A DNA stretch of 10,677 bases from CAYYGL01 sp964471235 (GTDB lineage Bacteria; Calditrichota; Calditrichia; RBG-13-44-9; J075): contig CAYYGL010000170.1 in assembly GCA_964471235.1 (NCBI GenBank), forward strand, positions 1 through 10,677. Reading direction: 5' to 3'. Under the pieces are notes generated by a model. It did no database searches. It was not told the DNA's origin and was given only the letters and a program-made list of their open reading frames with translations. A program made the translations under genes and the position numbers. Of this stretch, positions 1-4,024 are shown piece after piece. Within the stretch, counting starts at the first letter, position 1. Each line of letters begins with the position of its first letter.

Positions 1-14
1 GTGCTGGTTTTTAT

Positions 15-82
15 GTCATTCCGGCTGTATCCCGCCGCGGCGGGAGGAATGCCGCAACGAAGTGGCTCCGTTGGAGGAATCT
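15..82. repeat. REP-like palindromic intergenic repeat
   Basis: Outer arms CATTCC (17-22) and GGAATG (46-51) enclose a perfect 14-bp palindrome CCCGCCGCGGCGGG (31-44). A tail follows, rich in CGAAG/CTCCG and ending GGAATCTT at about 76-83. The design, GTCATTCC at one end and GGAATCT at the other with a GC-rich hairpin between, is that of the short dispersed repeats common between genes in FCB-group genomes. The core resembles the palindromes at 2848-2865 and 3321-3338. Copy number cannot be judged from one window, and the left boundary may lie outside it. Confidence 0.55.
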
Positions 83-211
83 TCTAACATGCAATTTGTC
101 ATGCGCCCACAGGCATCTTGTTTGGATATTTATTTTGATTTCTCCGCGAAGGATATGTAAATTTTACGCAATCAATACATTCGGCAAATTTAAAAAAGGA
201 GGAATTTCGGT

Positions 212-535
212 ATGGAGTATACGTATAAAGAACTCAAGAAGAAGACCGTAGCGGATCTCCGGGAAATTGCAGCCGGTATTGAGCATGAAGCCGTTAAAGG
301 GTATACCCAATTAAACAAGGAGCATCTCCTGGAGGCAATCTGCAAAGCATTGGATATCGATACCCATGAGCATCACGTTGCTAAAGGAATTGATAAAACT
401 AGCATTAAGGCAAAGATAAAGGAATTAAAGAAGGATCGGGACAGCGCTATTGAAGCCAAGGATTACAAAAAATTAAAGGCCGTGCGCAAAGAGATAAAAG
501 CATTGAAAAAGCAGTTACGAAGGGCTATGGTGTGA
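212..535 (+). CDS. Small Rho_N-domain protein with a basic coiled-coil tail
   Basis: A 107-residue protein. Residues about 5-47 (LKKKTVADLREIAAGIEHEA, then a glycine turn and HLLEAICKAL) match the Rho termination factor N-terminal-like helical fold, a SAP/LEM-like nucleic-acid-binding module. Residues about 62-107 form one charged helix rich in Lys, Glu and Arg (repeated IKELKK / IKALKK), probably a coiled coil. Rho itself is about 420 residues or more, so this is a stand-alone domain, not rho. The start is well supported: AAGGAGG at 196-202 lies 9 bases upstream of the ATG. It stands alone, with no same-strand partner for over 500 bases. Role is unknown; RNA or DNA binding is inferred from the fold only. 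Confidence 0.8.
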   Translation: MEYTYKELKKKTVADLREIAAGIEHEAVKGYTQLNKEHLLEAICKALDIDTHEHHVAKGIDKTSIKAKIKELKKDRDSAIEAKDYKKLKAVRKEIKALKKQLRRAMV

Positions 536-1099
536 GATGAAAAAAGCAAGTCCCGAATCAGAAAGGTTCAACTGTTCCGTTCGGAAGAAATAGATATGAC
601 ATTTTAATACCTGCTGATTCTGACAGAAGGTGTTGCAGAAACTTTTAGCAAACGAATCTCATACTTTTTTCTCTTCTCAATCTATCCCGATTCATTTTGG
701 ATATATATAAGTTGGTGGGATTAAGGGGTGTCGCCTTGAGGAGATGTCGCCACAACATGGCGATGTTATCACTTGCAACGGTGTGACAACTCATTTGCCC
801 ACGGTATTACCAGGGAAAGCACGTTGTGAGTGGCGGGAGAACCTTTGTTTACATTCCGTTATATCGGGGCGCCTACCGGTACTTACACAATTCTCTTTAT
901 GCAAGCTCTTGTCACACTTTGGTTGTTTACCCACCAACTATGTAGGATTGTAAGTTATTGATATGTACAGGATTGAAAGATTAAACAGGAGTTTAAAATC
1001 AGATTACGGATAACTGTCCCGGGATGATGAGAACCCATCCCATTCAATTCTTCGATTATTAACACCCGCATCTTTTCATCACGAGACAGACGTAATATC
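536..1099. other. Gene-free spacer with several hairpins
   Basis: No reading frame here has a ribosome binding site or a recognisable domain. Besides the nested inverted repeat at 710-939 there are three small perfect hairpins: TTCCG-TT-CGGAA near 576-587, TTAAAC-AGGA-GTTTAA at 981-996, and GGGATG/CATCCC at 1021-1041 with a 9-base loop. The last two lie just ahead of the toxin-antitoxin genes, where such operons usually have their promoter and operator, so they are candidate operator or leader structures. No clear -35/-10 pair was found. Confidence 0.4.
710..939. repeat. Nested inverted-repeat element, about 230 bp
   Basis: AGTTGGTGGG at 710-719 is the exact reverse complement of CCCACCAACT at 930-939. 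Nested inside, GTGTGACAA at 781-789 pairs exactly with TTGTCACAC at 909-917. The left arm also holds a local hairpin at 744-766: a 9-bp stem with two G-U pairs when read as RNA and a CAACA loop. Arms in matching nested order suggest one folding unit, either a MITE-like non-autonomous element or a structured RNA. No flanking target duplication is convincing and no transposase is present. Confidence 0.4.
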
Positions 1100-1300
1100 G
1101 TGAACAAGTCAAACATTATTAAAATATCTGCCAGGAAAACACCCTCTTTAAATTTCGAAAAGCTCCAGGGATATGAGAATCTCTACTCACTCCGGATAGA
1201 CAAGCAATATCGTCTGGAGTTTGAAATTGAATGGCTGAATGTCGACAAAACCGTTGGAAAGGTGTTTATCCTAAAACTATCAAAACACTATGGTGATTAA
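1100..1300 (+). CDS. Short RelE/HigB-like toxin of a type II toxin-antitoxin pair
   Basis: A 66-residue protein starting at GTG. The pattern PSLNFEKLQGYENLYSLRID, then QYRLEFEIE and a final strand ending KHYGD, matches the C-terminal beta-sheet core of RelE/ParE/HigB-superfamily toxins, which in most cases are ribosome-dependent mRNA interferases. Family members are usually 90-110 residues, so the N-terminal helices seem to be missing. In-frame codons upstream run back to a TGA at 1028-1030 without an ATG and without family resemblance, and the GTG has no clear ribosome binding site. The gene may be truncated, may belong to a short subfamily, or may start at an unusual codon. The antitoxin follows 2 bases after the stop, the toxin-first order typical of higBA. 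Confidence 0.65.
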   Translation: MNKSNIIKISARKTPSLNFEKLQGYENLYSLRIDKQYRLEFEIEWLNVDKTVGKVFILKLSKHYGD

Positions 1301-1302
1301 TT

Positions 1303-2436
1303 ATGGTTAACAAAATAAAACCATTTATGAATATTGGCCCCGGTGAATTTATTAAAGAAGAATTAGAGTACCGCGGGTGGACTCAAGAAGACCTGGCAAC
1401 AATACTGGGACTGTCGTTACAATCGATAAATAAACTAATTAAGAACAAACAGCCCATTACATTGGATGTAGCACGTCGATTAAGTAAAGCATTTGGGCAA
1501 TCTCCCCAGTATTGGCTGAATTTGGACAATAATTACCGTTTACGTCAGGAAGAAGAAACAGCAGCGGAAAAGGATACCGGCCTGAGAGCTCAAATATTCA
1601 AATATATGCCTTTGCGAGAGATGTGCAAAAAGGGCTGGCTTTCCTGTGATCTGAAAAACATCAATTACGTGGTTGGTGAAATCAAATCATTTTGGGAAAT
1701 TGAGCAGTTGGATTTCTCTTTTATTGATAAAAAGCTGTTACCTAATTTTCGCCGCTCCCTGGCATACCAACAATTTGACAAGTATTATGCTTTGACGTGG
1801 TTTAAAATGGCTCAGAAATGTTCACGGTTGTATACAGTCCCCGAATATAACCGACAATTGTTGAGTAACTTAGCTGACCATATTTGTGAGTTTACGTTTC
1901 GGGAAAATGGGGTAAAGCACTTCCTTAAAGAGTTGGAAAAAACAGGAACAAAGTTTTTTGTGCTTAGTCATTTACCAAAAACCTATTCCGATGGCTCAGC
2001 ATTCTTTATGGAAAAGAATCCAGTGATTGTGTATACCCAGCGATATGATCGTATTGATAATTTCTGGTTTACCATTGCTCATGAGTTGGCGCATGTACTG
2101 CTTCACCTGAAGAACCGTAAGAGTATTTTTATTGATCGTTTGGATCAAATTAATAGTAATGAGGAAAAAGAAGCAGACAAATTAGCTTCTAAGTGGCTTA
2201 AGGTAGAAAACATCCTAACCTACTTCGAAGATTATAAGCACTATATTTCAAGAGTGCGAGTAAAAGCGTGCTCCGAAGAACTACAGATTCACCCGGCGAT
2301 CATCATTGGCGTATTGCAACACCACAGATATCTAAGTCACAGAAACCTTAATGAATTCAAACTGAGAGTCTCTCAATATATCCCGGAGGAATATTACGCT
2401 GAAAAACGCTTAAAAGAAGTACGTGACACAGGTTAG
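1303..2436 (+). CDS. HigA-type HTH antitoxin fused to an ImmA/IrrE zinc-protease domain
   Basis: A 377-residue two-domain protein. Residues about 11-72 are a HigA/XRE helix-turn-helix (GEFIKEELEYRGWTQEDLA, then SINKLIKNKQPIT and an ARRLSKAFG stretch), expected to bind the operon's own promoter. The C-terminal half is an ImmA/IrrE (COG2856) metallopeptidase-like domain: HELAH at 260-264 is the HExxH zinc motif, and the EKEADKLASKWL stretch (about 288-299) supplies the downstream acidic ligand. Length and order fit the known HigA-ImmA fusion class. It follows the toxin by 2 bases and has no strong Shine-Dalgarno of its own, so translation is probably coupled. Likely roles are neutralising the toxin and repressing the operon. 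Whether the protease part acts on the partner, on itself or on another regulator is not shown. Confidence 0.85.
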   Translation: MVNKIKPFMNIGPGEFIKEELEYRGWTQEDLATILGLSLQSINKLIKNKQPITLDVARRLSKAFGQSPQYWLNLDNNYRLRQEEETAAEKDTGLRAQIFKYMPLREMCKKGWLSCDLKNINYVVGEIKSFWEIEQLDFSFIDKKLLPNFRRSLAYQQFDKYYALTWFKMAQKCSRLYTVPEYNRQLLSNLADHICEFTFRENGVKHFLKELEKTGTKFFVLSHLPKTYSDGSAFFMEKNPVIVYTQRYDRIDNFWFTIAHELAHVLLHLKNRKSIFIDRLDQINSNEEKEADKLASKWLKVENILTYFEDYKHYISRVRVKACSEELQIHPAIIIGVLQHHRYLSHRNLNEFKLRVSQYIPEEYYAEKRLKEVRDTG

Positions 2437-2470
2437 GCTTCTCGATCCTTACTTTATAACATTAGTCTAT

Positions 2471-2508
2471 GGGATATCCCCCCAATGGGTAAGCAGCCAC
2501 CCGCTCTA
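2471..2508 (-). pseudogene. tRNA-Asn remnant (D-loop to T-arm)
   Basis: On the minus strand this begins with TAGAGCGGGTGGCTG, identical to the D-loop through anticodon-loop part of the intact tRNA-Asn at 3197-3268. It then decays through the anticodon stem into a T-arm-like TTGGGGGG...CCC. The 5' acceptor and half of the D-arm are absent, replaced by the GIY-YIG gene that ends here: its TAG stop is the first three bases of the remnant. It cannot make a functional tRNA. Confidence 0.6.
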
Positions 2509-2750
2509 TAAATCCCAATCGAACTCCCCCCGAACAATCTTTTCAATCAACACACGGTTTTTTTGTTGCTTCAGCCATTCCTCCCTTTTCCGGGCTATCG
2601 ACCTGGAAGCAAATTCTTTAATATACACCAGCTTCCACGGTNNNNNNNNNNNNNNNNNNNNNNNNNNNNNNNNNNNNNNNNNNNNNNNNNNNNNNNNNNN
2701 NNNNNNNNNNNNNNNNNNNNNNNNNNNNNNNNNNNNNNNNNGGGTTCCAT
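2506..2750 (-). CDS. GIY-YIG nuclease, copy A, interrupted by assembly gap
   Basis: The C-terminal part (2506-2641) matches copy B (2880-3146) almost base for base: 4 mismatches over the 148 bp 2494-2641 versus 2868-3015. Two are silent; the others change Trp to Arg in the KWEEWLKQ helix and Glu to Asp just before the final Leu. The first residues (MEP) reappear right of the N block at 2742-2750. If intact the protein would have 88 residues. In copy B the equivalent unsequenced part is 122 bases, so the 100 N do not preserve the frame. It may therefore be a full gene or a collapsed repeat. Function would be as copy B. Confidence 0.6.
2642..2741. other. Assembly gap (100 N)
   Basis: Exactly 100 unknown bases, the usual placeholder for a gap of unknown size. 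Alignment to the neighbouring duplicate predicts 122 missing bases if copy A is intact. The gap falls inside one of two near-identical repeats, a typical cause of assembly breaks. Confidence 0.95.
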
Positions 2751-2771
2751 GATGTTCCAGCGCATAAATAC

Positions 2772-2796
2772 AAAAGCCTCACAAATTGTGAGGCTT
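2772..2796 (-). terminator. Duplicate of the tRNA-Asn terminator
   Basis: AAGCCTCAC...GTGAGGCTT hairpin with an A-rich left and T-rich right flank, identical to the terminator behind the intact tRNA-Asn except for one base in the flanking tract (C at 2797 where the other copy has T at 3193). Here it follows only a tRNA 3' fragment on the minus strand. It is symmetrical, so it could stop transcription from either side. Confidence 0.6.
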
Positions 2797-2799
2797 CTT

Positions 2800-2882
2800 G
2801 CTCCGGAGGAGGGACTTGCCGCGAAGCGGTTCCTTCGGAAAACCCCCATCCCGCCCCGGCGGGATAACAGCCACCCGCTCTA
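2800..2882 (-). pseudogene. Broken tRNA-Asn with palindrome and hairpin insertions
   Basis: On the minus strand: TAGAGCGGGTGGCTGTT (D-loop to anticodon, identical to tRNA-Asn), then an 18-bp palindrome replacing the 12 bases after the anticodon, then GGGGGTT of the T-arm, then a 22-base insert (2819-2840), then CAAGTCCCTCCTCCGGAG, the intact T-arm and acceptor 3' side. The insert consists of two abutting mini-hairpins, CCGC-GAA-GCGG and TTCC-TTC-GGAA as read on the plus strand. The 5' third is missing and replaced by GIY-YIG copy B, whose TAG stop is the tRNA's TAG. It is not functional as a tRNA. Confidence 0.7.
2848..2865. repeat. 18-bp GC-rich palindrome, copy 1
   Basis: ATCCCGCC-CC-GGCGGGAT: perfect 8-bp arms with a 2-base centre. 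Identical to 3321-3338 and close to the core at 30-44. It sits directly 3' of the anticodon of a broken tRNA-Asn. Confidence 0.8.
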
Positions 2883-3146
2883 TAATTCCCAATCGAACTC
2901 CCCACGAACAATCTTTTCAATCAACACACGGTTCTTTTGTTGCTTCAGCCATTCCTCCCATTTCCGGGCTATCGACCTGGAAGCAAATTCTTTAATATAC
3001 ACCAGCTTCCACGGTCTGCCGCGACGAGTATACCCCCGGGGAAAGCTGTTGTGGTATTTTACCCGCATGTGCGGGTCATGAGAAGTGCCCACATAATACC
3101 TGTCTATTGATGAGGAATAAAGGATGTAAAGGTAATAGGGTTCCAT
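2880..3146 (-). CDS. GIY-YIG nuclease family protein, copy B
   Basis: An 88-residue single-domain GIY-YIG (URI/YhbQ-like) protein. Seen are the GIY-like strand YYLYILYS (4-11), the YIG-like YYVG (17-20), the conserved Arg in MRVKYHN (Arg28), WKLVYIKEF (46-54) and the KWEEWLKQ helix carrying the expected catalytic Glu. The family cleaves DNA in homing and repair enzymes; small stand-alone members are mostly uncharacterised. I chose the second Met (MEPYY), which fits the family N-terminus and has GGAA a few bases upstream; an in-frame ATG at 3161 would add five residues but abuts the terminator. It lies directly behind the tRNA-Asn terminator, and its stop codon TAG lies in tRNA-Asn-derived sequence. 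It may be transcribed by read-through from the tRNA. Confidence 0.85.
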   Translation of the reverse strand: MEPYYLYILYSSSIDRYYVGTSHDPHMRVKYHNSFPRGYTRRGRPWKLVYIKEFASRSIARKWEEWLKQQKNRVLIEKIVRGEFDWEL

Positions 3147-3167
3147 GATGTTCCAGCGCATAAATAC

Positions 3168-3195
3168 AAAAGCCTCACAAATTGTGAGGCTTTTT
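3168..3195 (-). terminator. Terminator of tRNA-Asn
   Basis: A perfect hairpin, AGCCTCACAA (3171-3180) against TTGTGAGGCT (3182-3191), flanked by A on one side and T on the other, so it has rho-independent form in both directions. On the minus strand it starts one base after the tRNA-Asn 3' end and ends CTTTTGTATTT. The GIY-YIG gene starts about 20 bases further on. Confidence 0.75.
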
Positions 3196-3196
3196 G

Positions 3197-3268
3197 CTCC
3201 GGAGGAGGGACTTGAACCCCCAACCTAGTGGTTAACAGCCACCCGCTCTACCATTGAGCTACTCCGGA
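3197..3268 (-). tRNA. tRNA-Asn (anticodon GTT)
   Basis: A 72-nt cloverleaf. Acceptor TCCGGAG pairs fully with CTCCGGA and the discriminator is G. D-arm GCTC/GAGC with loop AATGGTA. Anticodon arm GGTGG-CTGTTAA-CCACT with GTT at positions 34-36, one G-U pair at the base of the stem. Variable loop AGGTT. T-arm GGGGG-TTCAAGT-CCCTC with one G-U pair. CCA is not encoded, so it must be added after transcription. This is the only intact one of four tRNA-Asn-like segments here, and a broken copy lies 40 bases upstream. No convincing promoter is visible in 3269-3308. Confidence 0.94.
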
Positions 3269-3308
3269 ATCTTTGATCAAACAAACTTCATACTAAAATT
3301 AATCGCTT

Positions 3309-3367
3309 ACTTGAACCCCCATCCCGCCCCGGCGGGATAACAGCCACCCGTGCCGCCCTACTCCGGA
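3309..3367 (-). pseudogene. Degenerate tRNA-Asn upstream of the intact gene
   Basis: On the minus strand it starts TCCGGAGTA like the true gene, has a shortened and altered D-arm (GGGCGGCAC), resumes CGGGTGGCTGTT through the anticodon, carries the 18-bp palindrome in place of the next 12 bases, then GGGGGTTCAAGT of the T-arm. It lacks the 3' acceptor strand. It cannot form a cloverleaf. Confidence 0.7.
3321..3338. repeat. 18-bp GC-rich palindrome, copy 2
   Basis: Identical to 2848-2865, ATCCCGCC-CC-GGCGGGAT, and in the same tRNA context: CCCCC on one side and AACAGCCACCCG on the other as read on the plus strand. Confidence 0.8.
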
Positions 3368-3550
3368 TTCTGTTTGTTAATCGCCTGAGAATAAATTTCG
3401 TTCCCGAAACGGGCGAAAATTTATATCCCACTTAAGGCTGTGTCAATAGAAATTTTGATTTTTTTCGCTTTCTCACAAGAAGGAGAACAGCAACTCCTTG
3501 TTGACCCAGGAATCGGTTTGCAGAACATTTTGTTGTAAACCGTTCACCAC
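3368..3550. other. Spacer with a strong hairpin
   Basis: Contains a hairpin at 3391-3424: ATAAATTTCG...CGAAAATTTAT outer arms with one bulged base and an inner CCCG-AAA-CGGG. A weaker stem, CGGTTT/AAACCG, lies at 3514-3542 just past the end of the CBM48 gene; it lacks a clear T-run, so terminator function is uncertain. Another small stem, AAGGAG/CTCCTT, is at about 3480-3499. No gene is evident. Confidence 0.45.
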
Positions 3551-3898
3551 TTACTTCTTTTTCGCAGTGGATTTCTTTGCAGCGCTCTTCCTGGGGCTTT
3601 TTCGGGTCTTTGGCGCCGGGAAAGTCACCTTCACCACTGAATTTTCCGAACCAAAAATATTGGGCACTACCGGTACATCCTCATCATTGTACCATTCGTT
3701 TTGATTTACCAGGTAACGAAACTGATATTCCCCTTCTTCCAGTGCCAGGTCCACTTTCCACACCCCCGCCTTATTCTTCTTCATCGGGGTAGCAGTATCG
3801 CTCCAACCATTAAAATCCCCCACTAATGCCACACTTTCTGCCTCGGGTAATGTGATTTGAAACGACGTCTTTTTCGTTCTCGGGCTTACCTTAACCAT
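3551..3898 (-). CDS. Stand-alone CBM48 (isoamylase early-set) glycogen-binding-like protein
   Basis: A 115-residue protein. Residues about 12-93 form a CBM48/AMPK-beta-like early-set fold: VALVGDFNGWSDTATPM, GVWKVDLALEEGEYQFRYLV, NEWYNDEDVP and a final strand. The aromatic residues expected to stack on sugars are present (Trp32, Trp47, Trp69). Residues about 97-115 are a Lys/Ser/Ala-rich tail (KSAAKKSTAKKK) like histone H1 tails. The start at 3898 has AAGGAGA 6 bases upstream; a frame start nine codons earlier lacks this. CBM48 is usually part of glycogen enzymes, but single-domain versions are common in FCB bacteria and of unknown function. Binding of alpha-glucan is inferred from the family, and the tail could bind nucleic acid or membranes. 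Confidence 0.8.
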   Translation of the reverse strand: MVKVSPRTKKTSFQITLPEAESVALVGDFNGWSDTATPMKKNKAGVWKVDLALEEGEYQFRYLVNQNEWYNDEDVPVVPNIFGSENSVVKVTFPAPKTRKSPRKSAAKKSTAKKK

Positions 3899-3929
3899 GC
3901 TAAATCTCCTTACCATTACAAACAAATAA

Positions 3930-3958
3930 ATTAGATTTTTAAAACGCCTATATTACAA
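3930..3958 (-). promoter_or_regulatory. Candidate promoter of the CBM48 gene
   Basis: On the minus strand TTGTAA (3958-3953), a 17-base spacer and TCTAAT (3935-3930). The expected start site leaves a leader of about 25 bases with the AAGGAGA ribosome site inside it. Sequence match only. Confidence 0.35.
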
Positions 3959-4024
3959 AATTAATTTAGTGCCCCCAACAATTTTAACTTTTTTCATCCC
4001 CATTAAAAAATGGTAACCTTTCTA

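Larger units (their letters stand above)
2494..3214. repeat. Tandem duplication of the tRNA-fragment/GIY-YIG/terminator unit
   Basis: 2494-2641 matches 2868-3015 with 4 mismatches in 148 bp, and 2742-2818 matches 3138-3214 with 1 mismatch in 77 bp. The unit, in minus-strand order, is tRNA 3' end, terminator, GIY-YIG gene, tRNA D-loop/anticodon fragment. The spacing is 374 bases on one side of the N block and 396 on the other, the difference reflecting the arbitrary gap size. Confidence 0.85.

Noticed and set aside
710..939. Integron attC site
   Set aside because: The outer arms do not fit the GTTRRRY/RYYYAAC core sites and no integrase or cassette array is present.
744..953. A 69-codon open frame in the spacer before the toxin-antitoxin genes
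   Set aside because: It has no family resemblance, no convincing ribosome site and unusual Cys/His/Leu-rich content, and it coincides with the inverted-repeat element.
2423..3081. Plus-strand open frames across the GIY-YIG copies
   Set aside because: They are antisense images of the nuclease genes; the minus-strand translation has the GIY-YIG motifs.
2471..3367. CRISPR array
   Set aside because: The repeats are few, unevenly spaced and explained by tRNA-Asn, terminator and nuclease duplication; no regular spacers or cas genes.
4000..4013. CCATT-AAAA-AATGG hairpin after gltX as terminator
   Set aside because: The stem is short and AT-rich, with no T-tract directly after it on the minus strand.
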